This document shows positions 50,251 through 60,200 of a stretch of 64,000 bases of DNA, in pieces (within the stretch, counting starts at the first letter, position 1; the number at the start of each line of letters is the position of its first letter). Source of the DNA: Mesorhizobium sp. 1M-11 (GTDB lineage Bacteria > Pseudomonadota > Alphaproteobacteria > Rhizobiales > Rhizobiaceae); contig NZ_LJSD01000001.1 of NCBI RefSeq assembly GCF_001303895.1, positions 356,223 to 420,222 on the forward strand, read 5' to 3'. The notes below the pieces were generated by a model, which was not told where the DNA came from, did no database searches, and saw nothing but the letters and a program-made list of their open reading frames with translations. A program made the translations under genes and the position numbers.

Positions 50251-52977
50251 TTATCTGGGCTTTCTGCCGAACACCCGCACATATTCTTCTTCGCCGCCGT
50301 CGGCCAAGGCCTGGGCCTGCTTCACCCAATCATCGCGTTCGGAACGTCCCAGTAGCATTAGGCGCTTGTCGATCCACTCACGCTCGGTATCGGACCAGCC
50401 GGCGATCTGAGCGAAGCGATAGACACCGAAGTCATTGAGAGCGATCTCGATCTGCGGTCCAATGCCGACGATCAGCTTGAGATCGTCCGGCTCGGCAGGT
50501 CGCGCTATGCCGGCTGGCCGACCGACATCGGCGGGATCGATCGGCTTCGGCGGTTCGACGGGCACCGAAGCAACATTCTTGCTTCTTGGGGTTTTCGCCG
50601 CTTTGACGGCCGCGGTCTTCGCCTTGGCGCTCTTTGCTGAACCGGCTTTTTTCGATGCTTCAGCCGCAGCCTTGGAGGAGGCTTTCCCGGTCACCGTTTT
50701 TTTTGCAGCAACCGCTTCCACTGGGGGTTCAACCGCTTGGGTCTTCTTCGCCGTCTTGACGGGCTTGCTGGCAGCGGCGGTCTTGCGCACTCGCTTGCCC
50801 GCACCAGTTGCGGAGGCCTGATCTGCGTCGATCACCGCTGCCGCATCGTCTGGAACGCCTTCGAGCGCCGCATGCTCCTTGTCGAAGCGGATCACCGGTT
50901 CCATGGTTGCCAGAACCTCATCGGAGAGCCAGCACAGCGACCTGTGGCCATCGCCAAGGTCCTTCAGCGGCGGCACTTCCTTCTCGCAGCGGCCATCGGG
51001 AACAAGATGCTTGTAGCGGCAGCGTGTCTGGAACGGGCATCCCGTCGGCGGGTTCATGGCCGAGGGAATGTCGCCTTCCAGCACGATGTGCTTCTTCACC
51101 ACCGAGGTGTCGGCGATCGGGATCGCCGACAACAGCGCTTCCGTATAGGGGTGATAGGGCGGCGAGAATATCTGGTCGGTGGTGCCCTGCTCCACGATAT
51201 GGCCGAGATACATGACGACGACGCGGTCGGCGATATAGCGCACCACCGACAGATCGTGGCTGATGAACAGCATCGTCGTCTTGTTCTTGCGCTGGATATC
51301 CATCAGCAGCTCGGTGACGGCCGCCTGCACCGAAACGTCGAGCGCTGAAACAGGTTCGTCCGCCACGACCACCTTGGCCGAACCGGCAAAGGCTCGCGCC
51401 ACGCCGATGCGCTGTTTCTGTCCGCCGGAGAGCTGCCGCGGCTTGCGCTCGGCAAAGGCCCTCGGCAGCTTCACGAGGTCGAGCAGTTCCAGCATGCGCT
51501 GCTTGCGATCGGCAACCGTCTTGCCGACCTTGAACTTCTCCAGTGTCCGGATGATCTGGGAGCCAACCGTGTGGCTGGGATTCAGCGTGTCGAACGGATT
51601 CTGGAACACCATCTGGATGGCGGAAACCGTGTCGACATTACGCTTCTCGATGCCGGTGGACTGGATTTCGCTGTTGCCGAGCGTCACCTTGCCAGAGCTT
51701 GCGGTCTCCAATCCGAGCAAGACCTTGGCCAGCGTCGACTTTCCGCAGCCGCTTTCGCCGACGATGGCGACGGTCTCGCTTTCGCGCGCTTCGAAGCTGA
51801 TCGTCTCGTTGGCCTTGACCGTGCGGCCCTCGCCGCCGCCGAACACACCGCCGGCGCCGACATGATAGTATTTCTTCAAATCGTCGATCTTGAGCACGGG
51901 TGCGCCGGGCTTGACCGGTTCCGCGGCTTTCTTGGCGCCTGGTGGCAGTGCAGTCCAGTCGATCTCGTTGAAGCGCACGCAACGCGAGAAATGCCCTTCG
52001 TGGCCTTCGACATCGATCATCGGGATTTCCGCGGCGTTGCACACGCCTTCGACGAAGTGGTGGCAGCGCGGTCCGAAATTGCAGCCCTTCGGACGCTCGT
52101 GCGGCAGCGGCAATTGGCCGGGAATGGCGATGAGGGGCCGTTCATTCTTGTCGGCACCGGGCAACGGGATCGAACGGAACAACCCTTGTGTATAGGGATG
52201 CCGCATGCGGTCGAACACGTCCTCGATCTTGCCTGTTTCAACCGCCTCGCCCGAATACATCACCGTGATCTTGTCGCAGGTTTCCAGGATCAATCCGAGA
52301 TTGTGCGACACGAAGATCATTGACGTGCCGAACCGCTGGCCGAGTCCCTTCACCAGTTCGACGATGCCGGCTTCCACCGTCACGTCGAGCGCGGTGGTCG
52401 GTTCGTCGAGCAAAAGCAGCGCCGGCTTCGACAAAAGCGCCATGGCAATGACGATGCGCTGCTGCTGGCCGCCGGAAAGCTGATGCGGATAGGAGCGCAT
52501 CATGCGCTCCGGATCTGGCAGCTTGACTGCGCGCACCATCTCAAGCGAACGCTGGTAGGCCTCGTCCTTCGACACCTTGTCGTGGATGAGAGGCACTTCC
52601 ATCAATTGCTGGCCGATCTTCATGGCCGGGTTCAGCGAGGCCATCGGCTCCTGATAGATCATGGCGATCTTGTTGCCGCGGATGGAGCGAAGCTCCTCCT
52701 CGGTCATCTCGCCCATGTCCTTGCCCTGGAACTTGATCCGCCCGCCGACGATCCTGCCGACATTGGACAGGTCGCGCATGATGCCGAGCGACACGGTCGA
52801 CTTGCCGCAACCGCTCTCGCCGACGATGCCCATGGCTTCGCCCGGCATCACCGTGCAGGAAAAATCCATGACCGCCGGTATCTCCCCCTTGCGGGTGAAG
52901 AACGAAATCGAGAGATTCTCGATCTCGATGATCGGCTGGGCATTGGCTGTGTTCGTGGCTTTTACGGCTTCGTTCAT
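50251..52977 (-). CDS. Fused double ATPase of a peptide ABC importer with H1-like/HhH tail
   Basis: 908 residues. Residues 1-700 are the DppD and DppF/OppDF ATPases fused in one chain: two Walker A motifs GESGCGKST, signatures LSGGQQQRIVIA and LSGGQKQRIGVA, and oligopeptide-type cysteine motifs (CNFGPRCHHF; GCPFQTRCRYKH). Residues 703-908 are extra: a Lys/Ala-rich, histone H1-like linker (about 727-805), a short Pro-rich stretch, then DDLKLIVGIGPQIEIALNDF and DWVKQAQALADGGEEEYVRVFGRKP (about 829-906), a helix-hairpin-helix-like domain. ATG 52977 follows GGAGGGCGA. Last gene of the importer operon. Confidence 0.93.
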   Translation of the reverse strand: MNEAVKATNTANAQPIIEIENLSISFFTRKGEIPAVMDFSCTVMPGEAMGIVGESGCGKSTVSLGIMRDLSNVGRIVGGRIKFQGKDMGEMTEEELRSIRGNKIAMIYQEPMASLNPAMKIGQQLMEVPLIHDKVSKDEAYQRSLEMVRAVKLPDPERMMRSYPHQLSGGQQQRIVIAMALLSKPALLLLDEPTTALDVTVEAGIVELVKGLGQRFGTSMIFVSHNLGLILETCDKITVMYSGEAVETGKIEDVFDRMRHPYTQGLFRSIPLPGADKNERPLIAIPGQLPLPHERPKGCNFGPRCHHFVEGVCNAAEIPMIDVEGHEGHFSRCVRFNEIDWTALPPGAKKAAEPVKPGAPVLKIDDLKKYYHVGAGGVFGGGEGRTVKANETISFEARESETVAIVGESGCGKSTLAKVLLGLETASSGKVTLGNSEIQSTGIEKRNVDTVSAIQMVFQNPFDTLNPSHTVGSQIIRTLEKFKVGKTVADRKQRMLELLDLVKLPRAFAERKPRQLSGGQKQRIGVARAFAGSAKVVVADEPVSALDVSVQAAVTELLMDIQRKNKTTMLFISHDLSVVRYIADRVVVMYLGHIVEQGTTDQIFSPPYHPYTEALLSAIPIADTSVVKKHIVLEGDIPSAMNPPTGCPFQTRCRYKHLVPDGRCEKEVPPLKDLGDGHRSLCWLSDEVLATMEPVIRFDKEHAALEGVPDDAAAVIDADQASATGAGKRVRKTAAASKPVKTAKKTQAVEPPVEAVAAKKTVTGKASSKAAAEASKKAGSAKSAKAKTAAVKAAKTPRSKNVASVPVEPPKPIDPADVGRPAGIARPAEPDDLKLIVGIGPQIEIALNDFGVYRFAQIAGWSDTEREWIDKRLMLLGRSERDDWVKQAQALADGGEEEYVRVFGRKPR

Positions 52978-52991
52978 GGCGTCGCCCTCCA

Positions 52992-54149
52992 CTAGTCTTT
53001 CATTGATTGTTCACGCAGCGAGTCGGCGAGCAGGTTCAATCCCAGCACGAACGACATCAGCGCGATCGTCGGCGGCAATGCGGGGTGGATGAAGGAGCGC
53101 AGCAGGCGGCTGGCGTCCTTGATCGCGGTTCCCCAGTCCGGGCTTTCCGGCGCGAGACCGAGACCGAAGTAACCCAACGTACCGAGCAGGATGGTGGTGT
53201 AGCCGATACGCAGGCATGCATCGACGATCAGCGGTCCGCGCGCGTTGGGCAGGATTTCCCACAGCATGATGTACCAGGGCGTCTCGCCACGCGTCTGGGC
53301 TGCCGCCACGTAGTCGCGCGTCTTGATGTCCATGGTGAGGCCACGAACGATACGGAACACACCGGGCGAAGACGCGAACACCACCGCCACGAAGATATTG
53401 AGCTGGTTAGGGTCGATGTGCACGATCCTGAGTGGATCGGCATCGAATACCAGGCCGATATAGATCCAGCCGCCGAGCACCAGCGTCAGCCCAAGCAGCA
53501 GGTAGAGCCGATCAGGTCGGTTCTTGTAACGTGTCCAGAACAGCGTGCAGAAGAAGATGATCGGGAACAGGAAGAACAGTCCCGCCATCCCATAGGGGAT
53601 CGGCGTGTCCATGATGCCCGGCGTGACGAGCAGGTAGAACAGCAGGATCACCGGGAAGGCCAAAACCAGGTTGGCCAGGAACGACAGCACGGTATCGATC
53701 TTGCCGCCGTAGTAACCAGCCGGCAGGCCAAGGGTGATGCCGACCATCAGCGCGAAACCGGTAGCAGCAGGTGCAATGATCAGCACGATCTGGCTGCCAT
53801 AGACCATGCGCGAGAAGATATCGCGCGCGAGCTTGTCGCCACCGAACAGGAACACGCCCTTGGAGGCAGGCTCGATGGCTCCGGGCAGCGCGTCCTTCAT
53901 CACCGGAATCTGGGCGAGTGGATCGAAAGGAGCGACGGTCGAGGCGAAGATCGCCGTGAACAGCCAGAACAGGCAGATAACGACACCAGCTATGCCGACA
54001 CTGCTGTCGAAGAGTTGGCCATAGAGGCCAAGCCGTTTCTTGTAGGCGAAGCTGGCGCCCAGCACGATGGCCTGCGCCAGCCATACCGGCCAGAACTGCA
54101 CAAGCACGCCGACGATGATGTTGAAGGCACCGATATATTCGATCTGCAT
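52992..54149 (-). CDS. Peptide-type ABC permease, DppC-like
   Basis: 385 residues with the DppC/OppC permease layout: a short N-terminal segment, an extended cytoplasmic/periplasmic region (SVGIAGVVICLFWLFTAIFASTVAPFDP), core helices, and the EAA-loop segment YVAAAQTRGETPWYIMLWEILPN. It is about 85 residues longer than typical DppC, with a hydrophilic insertion near 180-240 (FWTRYKNRPDRLYLLLGLTL). It lies 12 bp after DppB and 14 bp before the double ATPase. The substrate is not assignable from the permease. Confidence 0.9.
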   Translation of the reverse strand: MQIEYIGAFNIIVGVLVQFWPVWLAQAIVLGASFAYKKRLGLYGQLFDSSVGIAGVVICLFWLFTAIFASTVAPFDPLAQIPVMKDALPGAIEPASKGVFLFGGDKLARDIFSRMVYGSQIVLIIAPAATGFALMVGITLGLPAGYYGGKIDTVLSFLANLVLAFPVILLFYLLVTPGIMDTPIPYGMAGLFFLFPIIFFCTLFWTRYKNRPDRLYLLLGLTLVLGGWIYIGLVFDADPLRIVHIDPNQLNIFVAVVFASSPGVFRIVRGLTMDIKTRDYVAAAQTRGETPWYIMLWEILPNARGPLIVDACLRIGYTTILLGTLGYFGLGLAPESPDWGTAIKDASRLLRSFIHPALPPTIALMSFVLGLNLLADSLREQSMKD

Positions 54150-54161
54150 CGCTCGCCCTCC

Positions 54162-55196
54162 CTACTGCACACGGATGCGCGGATTGAGATATGCATAGCC
54201 GACATCCGAGATCAGCTGGGTGATCAGCACGATGAACACCGAGACCAGCGAGCAGCCAAGCAGAAGGTCGATGTCATTGTTGCCGGCAGCCTCCACCAGC
54301 GTGTAGCCGAAGCCCTGATAGCGGAACATCGTCTCGACGATGACGACGCCGGTCAGCAGCCACGGAAACTGCAGCATGATGACGGTGAATGGCGCGATCA
54401 GTGCGTTGCGCAGTGCGTGCTTCATGACCACGCTGGAGAAGGACAGGCCTTTCAGGCGCGCGGTGCGGATGTACTGCTGCGTCATCACCTCGACCATCGA
54501 CGCCCGCGTCATGCGTGCGATGTAGCCGATGCCGTAGATCGCAAGTGTGATCACCGGCAGCGTGAAATTGTAGAAAGTGATGCCTTGCGCCGCTGACGCT
54601 GCGGAACCGTTCAGCCAGCCGAGCCAGGACGCGAAGATCACGGTAAAGATGACGCCCGAGACATATTCAGGTGTGGCTGTTGTCGCGATGGACGCCACTG
54701 ACAATATTCGGTCCGTGCGCGAGCCCTCTCGCATGCCGGCCAGGATGCCTATGAGCAGCGACACCGGTACCATCACCACCAGCACCCAGAACATCAGGAT
54801 GCCTGTTGCGCGCAGCGCTGGAAACAGTTTGGCGGCAACCGTGGTCTTGAATTTGGTCGAGCAGCCGAAATTGCCTTGCAGCACGCCGGAGTAAGCCGGC
54901 TCGACCGGATCGTTGCAGAACGAGAAACGCTGGGAAGGCTTGCCGGTCGCAGGATCGACCATTGGCTCCATCTTGAGGACGCCCAGCCAATGTCCATAAC
55001 GAACAAAGAAATTCTGCCGGTAGCCATGGTTGACCAACCAGCTTTCCAACTGTTCTGGCGGCGTGTGCATCTCGGTCTGGCTGATCGCCAGCTTCTTCAG
55101 ATTCGGTTCGAGATTCACCAGAAAGAAAACGACCAGCGTCAGGCACAGCATGGTCAAAAGAATCGTGCCGATGCGTCTGGCTATAAATGAGAGCAT
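54162..55196 (-). CDS. Peptide-type ABC permease, DppB-like
   Basis: 344 residues with the DppB/OppB family start IARRIGTILLTMLCLTLVVFFLV, a periplasmic domain with a cysteine near the pattern FCNDPVEPAYSGVLQGNFGCS, and the contact segment QQYIRTARLKGLSFSSVVMKHA. The ATG at 55196 follows GGGGGA. It pairs with the DppC-like protein. A strong hairpin lies between it and the upstream binding-protein gene. Confidence 0.92.
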   Translation of the reverse strand: MLSFIARRIGTILLTMLCLTLVVFFLVNLEPNLKKLAISQTEMHTPPEQLESWLVNHGYRQNFFVRYGHWLGVLKMEPMVDPATGKPSQRFSFCNDPVEPAYSGVLQGNFGCSTKFKTTVAAKLFPALRATGILMFWVLVVMVPVSLLIGILAGMREGSRTDRILSVASIATTATPEYVSGVIFTVIFASWLGWLNGSAASAAQGITFYNFTLPVITLAIYGIGYIARMTRASMVEVMTQQYIRTARLKGLSFSSVVMKHALRNALIAPFTVIMLQFPWLLTGVVIVETMFRYQGFGYTLVEAAGNNDIDLLLGCSLVSVFIVLITQLISDVGYAYLNPRIRVQ

Positions 55197-55302
55197 TGCG
55201 TCCCCCTGCCGGCCGGGTTGGGGTCAGAAGCGATCAACCCTGTGTCAAAAATCTTTTGTGATTTAAGGCCGCCGCGACAAGGGGCGCCGCGCCGGCGATG
55301 CC

Positions 55303-55336
55303 ACGGGCACGGGAGAAAAACGTCTCCCGTGCCCGT
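55303..55336. terminator. Intercistronic stabilising hairpin after the peptide-binding-protein gene
   Basis: ACGGGCACGGGAG (55303-55315) and CTCCCGTGCCCGT (55324-55336) form a perfect 13-bp stem with an 8-nt loop, 11 bp after the binding-protein stop. No T-run follows on the minus strand, so it probably protects the upstream mRNA end rather than stopping transcription. It would raise binding-protein levels over the permeases. Confidence 0.65.
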
Positions 55337-55347
55337 CGAATGTATAA

Positions 55348-57003
55348 TCAAGCCTGCTCGAGCCAGACCTTGCCGAAGTCGTGCTCGTAGGTGGGGTGCA
55401 TCGAGTGGTTCTTCACCTCGGGCTTGATGTTGATGTAGAGCTTGCGCCAGTAAGGCTGGATAATGATTCCAGAATCCTGCAGCGTCTGCTCGATATCCTT
55501 CATCACGCCCTTGCGCTTCTCGGCATCGGCGATCGAAAGCGCCTCATTCACCTTCTTGTCGAAATCCGGGTTGGCATAGGCCGTTTCGTTCCAGGCTTCG
55601 CCGGTGCGATAGGCAATGGCGATCACCTGGATACCCAGCGGGCGCATGTTCCAGTTGGTTTCCGAGAATGGATATTTCGTCCAGTCGTTCCAGAAGGTCG
55701 AGCTCGGCAGGACCGTGCGCTTCACCTTGATGCCAGCCTCGCGCAACTGCGCTGCAATCGCGTCGGTGGTGTTCTTGTGATAGTCCTCGTCGTTGCTGAT
55801 CAGTTCATGCTCGAAGTCGAGAGCGCCGGCGTCCTGCAGCATCTGCTTGGCCTTGGCAATGTCGCGCTTGATCTTGGGCAGTTCCACATATTCCGGATGG
55901 ATCGGCGCAACGTGGTGGTTCTCGGCAACCGTGCCGGCATTGCCGTAGCCGAGCTGCAAAACGATCGCATTGTCGACGGCCAGGCACATCGCCTGACGCA
56001 CCTTCTGGTCGTCATAGGGCTTCGCCTTGACGTTGAAGCGGGAACATACGGTGGCGGCCGTCACCACTTCCGAGGCTGGCGCGCCGACATCGGCGATGAT
56101 CTTGATGTAGTCGGCAGTCGTCTCGTGGTTGGTGTGCACCTCGCCCGATTCGAAAGCGGCAACGGTGGCAGCCGGGTCGGTGCCGTAGTCGATGAATTCG
56201 ACGCCATCGAGCAGTGCCTCGCCACCCCACCATTTGCCGGTTTCGCGGCGCTTGTAGACGACCTTCTGGCCGACGTCGTAGGAGACGAGCTCGAACGGGC
56301 CGGTGCCGATCGGGCAATTCTTGAAGTTGGCGCCCTTTTCGTCGAACGTCTTGTGCACGACGAGTGCAGGATAGTCGGTCATGTTGGCGATGATGGCGAT
56401 GTCCGGGGTGGTCAGCTTCAGCTTGACCGTCATGTCGTCGACTTTCTCGACCGAGCCTTCGCGCAGTTTCTTGGTCTTCTCGTCGACCAGACTGCCGAGA
56501 CGGCCCGGCATCGAGTTACCTTCCGCGGCCTTGTCGGCCCAGCGGGTCAAATTGTAGATTACGTCGTCAGCCGTGAACTTGTCGCCATTGTTCCATTCGA
56601 CGCCCGGACGCACATGGAGCGTATACTCCGTGGCATCGTCGTTGATTTCCCACTTCTCAAGCAGATACGGCTCGAACGTGTATTCCTTGGTGTATTTCAC
56701 CAGCGGCTCCAGCGCCTGGCGTTCGGCATTGGAGATTTCTGACCAGTCTGCGGTGCGCGGATCCTTGGGATCCTTGATGTTCATCGCCACCTTCAGGACA
56801 CCGCCCTTCTTCGGCGTCTCCTGAGCCTGGGCGGGCGTCGGCGCGGCTATGCCCAGCAGGCCGTACGCCATGGCTGTTGAAGCACCGAAGATGCTGGCCA
56901 TCGCCAGGAACTCGCGACGGTCGATGCCACCGGCTTTGGCCTCTTCGGCCATCGCCAGGATATGATCCGGAACGCGATCGCCATTGCTTTCATAAATTGT
57001 CAT
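55348..57003 (-). CDS. Peptide/opine-type ABC substrate-binding protein with Tat signal
   Basis: 551 residues of the SBP family 5 (DppA/OppA). The N-terminus carries a twin-arginine-like signal, [20 protein letters not shown] (Arg29-Arg30), with cleavage near AQAQ. Typical segments are [46 protein letters not shown] and FAGEL-type C-terminal lobes. Tat export of a folded SBP5 is known in rhizobia. It is the first gene of the importer operon, and a 150-bp gap with a strong hairpin precedes the permeases. The ligand is unknown. Confidence 0.91.
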   Translation of the reverse strand: MTIYESNGDRVPDHILAMAEEAKAGGIDRREFLAMASIFGASTAMAYGLLGIAAPTPAQAQETPKKGGVLKVAMNIKDPKDPRTADWSEISNAERQALEPLVKYTKEYTFEPYLLEKWEINDDATEYTLHVRPGVEWNNGDKFTADDVIYNLTRWADKAAEGNSMPGRLGSLVDEKTKKLREGSVEKVDDMTVKLKLTTPDIAIIANMTDYPALVVHKTFDEKGANFKNCPIGTGPFELVSYDVGQKVVYKRRETGKWWGGEALLDGVEFIDYGTDPAATVAAFESGEVHTNHETTADYIKIIADVGAPASEVVTAATVCSRFNVKAKPYDDQKVRQAMCLAVDNAIVLQLGYGNAGTVAENHHVAPIHPEYVELPKIKRDIAKAKQMLQDAGALDFEHELISNDEDYHKNTTDAIAAQLREAGIKVKRTVLPSSTFWNDWTKYPFSETNWNMRPLGIQVIAIAYRTGEAWNETAYANPDFDKKVNEALSIADAEKRKGVMKDIEQTLQDSGIIIQPYWRKLYINIKPEVKNHSMHPTYEHDFGKVWLEQA

Positions 57004-57293
57004 GACTAGCTCCCATTATTGGCTTTTCGCCTTTTAACATTCCGCACCTGACCGCCGTTGTCAAAGAACGATCAGTGTGAGAACTCGCAGCGAGAGTGCA
57101 ACTTTGAAATGGGAGCAACTGGCGCAATAGCGACAATCTTGGCGGAAATTTGCTATCGAGGGCAAAAAACAAACGCCCACCGGTTCTTAGCAAACCGCGT
57201 GCATTTCTGTAATGATACAATTGGCAATGCTGTGGCAGCGCCAGTTCCACCGCATCGTCGGTCCACCCGGCCCGTCACGCCAAGAGCGGCGGC

Positions 57294-60200
57294 CTAGTAT
57301 TCCTTTTCGTAGAAGATACCGCCCTTGGCCTCGCCATCATCCGAGGCTTCGCCGCGCAGCTTGACGCCCTTGCCGACATTGAAGTCGATGCGCGCCTTGC
57401 CTGAACCCGGCTTCTCACCCTTCTGGATATTCAGATAGGTGCGATCGTTGAGGTATTTGCCGGCCGACACAGCCGTTCCGCCCTGATCGTCGGTGGTGAC
57501 GTCGAGATCGTCGACACCCAGCTTGCCGCGCAGCTTCTCCAGAAGTGAAGTGGAGCCGCCGACGCCGCTGAGCTGCGCTGCCGCTTCCGCAAGCTGAGCG
57601 ATCTGCAGCGGCGACAGATTGGACATCGATCGGCCGAAGATCAGCCGTGCCAGCACCTCGTCCTCCGGCAGCGCCGGCACCGAGGAGAACGAGAACTTCG
57701 GATTGGTCGCCTCCCCCGAGACAGTGATCGTCACTGTAGCATCGCCGGCGCTCGATTCGGCCACCATGTTGAGATACGGCACCAGAGAACCGGAGAAGGT
57801 CAGTGTACCTTCCGTGAAGGTCAGGCGCTTGCCAAGAATGGACAGCCGCCCGCGCTGCAGCGTGAACTTGCCGACCGCTTGCGGCGCGGAGGCGGGCCCG
57901 GCGAGGCGCAGATTGCCACCGAGTTCGGCATCGAGCCCGCGCCCCATCACGAAGATCTGGTTGGGCGCATTGACGGTGACGTCGAGTGTAAGGCCTCCGC
58001 TTCCGCTGCTACCGCCACTGCTGCCACCGGAAGGACGGAGCGCCTTGTCCTGCGCCCTGACCGCCGCCGGCGCGTCCTTGCGCTTGATGTTCAGGGTCGA
58101 CAGCGAGGTCGGCAACCGCTCCGGTACGGTGACGACGACCTTGCCGAGATTGATCGTTCCCGCGACCACCGGCGCCGTCGCCAGTGGCCCCTTGATGGTG
58201 AGGTCGCCACCGAGATTCGCCGTCACGATGCGGCCGTCGGTGTAGCGGCCGTCGACCAGCTTGATCGACAGATCAGCAGGAAAGCCCTTCGCGGCATCGA
58301 TGCCAACCGTGCCGCCCGCGGACAGCGTACCGCGAGTCGAGAGGGTGCCGGTAAGCCGGTTGATCGTCGCGATCCCGTTGGCCATGCCGATGTCGAGCGT
58401 AATGTCCTTGATGCCAAGTCCGGTGTTGGCATCAAGGATGCGTGCCCCGGACGAGCGAACCGAACCGGCGATCACCGGCTTGGTGGCTGGACCACGCACC
58501 TGTACCGAGACATTTGCACCACCCGTCAGGGAAAGTCCCTGTTCCGCAAGCTTGCGCGCCAGCAGTTCGAAGGGCACGTTGCCGGCAATATCCACCGATA
58601 GATTGGGCGTACCGGCGGTGGTCACGGAACCACCACCCTTCAGCGCCAACCCGGCCCCACCACCGATATCGGCATTGAAGGTAAGTTTGTTGGCCGCAAA
58701 GGTGCCGCCGGATGCAATGTTGATTGCGCCGATGCCGGCATCGCGCGTTGCCGCAACTCCCAGCCCACTGGCCTTGATGTTGTAAGTGACCGAAGGCGCA
58801 GAAGCAGCGCCGGTGACCTTGGCCGTACCGGACACGGTGCCGGCGGCGCCAAGCCCCGGTGAGAACGAATTGGCGGCGGCCACCGGTAGATTGGCCAAGG
58901 CTACATCGATGTCGAGAGCCTTGCCTGCAGTGCCCGTGATCGTTGCGCGGCCGCTGTCGACACCGACCACCAGCTTCCGGATCGTCGTCGTGCCATTGGC
59001 GACGGTAATGGTCGAAAGCTCGGGGATCACCGCCTTGAGGCCGCGGATCACCGCCTGGCCGGAGGTCAGTTCGAGCGTGGTCACGCCGCCGGTCGATTTC
59101 ACGCGCCCAGCTGCCTTGGCAGGGATATCCTTGACGGTAGCTCCGCCGGAAAAGCCGGTCCATTCGCCATCACGCTTCAGGTCGATGGCGATGCCGGTGA
59201 CAGTCGTCGTGCCGGAAGTGACCGCATCCGCGCGGACGGTGCCGGAGACCGCGGGTGCTGCCGCGTAGTTGGCCACCAGCGCATCGATTGCCACGTTCCT
59301 GGCGACCAGATCACCACGCTTGATACCGGCCTTGGCCTGCAGCGCCACTTCAGGCACGCCGTCGCGCTTGGCGAAACGGACGGTGCCACGCACATCGCCT
59401 TCCGCCTTTTCCAGCGCCAACGCCGCCAGCGGCCCGATGTCGGGCAAGTCGATCGTCACCGTTCCTTCCGGCAGGAAAGCTTCGTCGAGGACGAGATCGC
59501 CGGCAATGCCGTTGTTGCCCAATGCAAGCTTCAGCCCGTCGATGCGGCGCTGGCCATTGTCCGTCTTGAGCACCGCCTTGCCCTGGAGTGGTTGCCCGGC
59601 AACCGTGGCAGACAGCGTGACGTCGGCAGCAGGGTTGGCAACATCCGCCCTGCCGGTCGCGGCAAGATTCAATCCGCTGATCTCACGCCCCGCGACCTCG
59701 AGCTTGTCTCCGCTTAGCGACACCGAAACATCGGGGGCGACCATGACACCTTTCGCTGTGACCGAAAGGCCGATCGAGCCCTTGGCCTCCTTGGAAAGCA
59801 GCGACAGATCGGCCAGCGCTCCCTTGAGTTCGGCAACGATCTGGCCTTCGTGCAGGCTGGCGCTGCCGCTAGCGGACACGGCCCCGGACTCCAGTGCAAT
59901 GGAATCGGCCGTCACAGTGCCTTTGGCATCACGCCGGATCGCCGCCGACAGCACGGCACGTTCGCCAAGCACCGGCCGCGCCGCGGCGGGCAATGCCGAC
60001 GAAGCGGCATCCGCCTTGACGTTCAGTTCAATCGAACCGTCCACCAGGGCCATCTTGCCGTTGAAATCGCCGACCAGCGTATCCGAGCGGATGGAGCCCT
60101 TGTCGACATTGATGGTTTCCTTGGCCAGGCTGCCGGCGACATCGGCCCTGATCTTGCCGGCAATCAGCGGAGCAATGGTCGGATTGTCCAGCCCGATCTT

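Noticed and set aside
53007..54596. A 529-codon plus-strand frame rich in Gln, Arg and Asp
   Set aside because: Antisense to the two peptide permeases; composition is a mirror of hydrophobic codons, not a real low-complexity protein.
57004..57293. Short open frames between the peptide-binding protein and tamB
   Set aside because: Two overlapping frames of about 80 codons on opposite strands have no ribosome site or family resemblance; the gap is better read as a promoter region.
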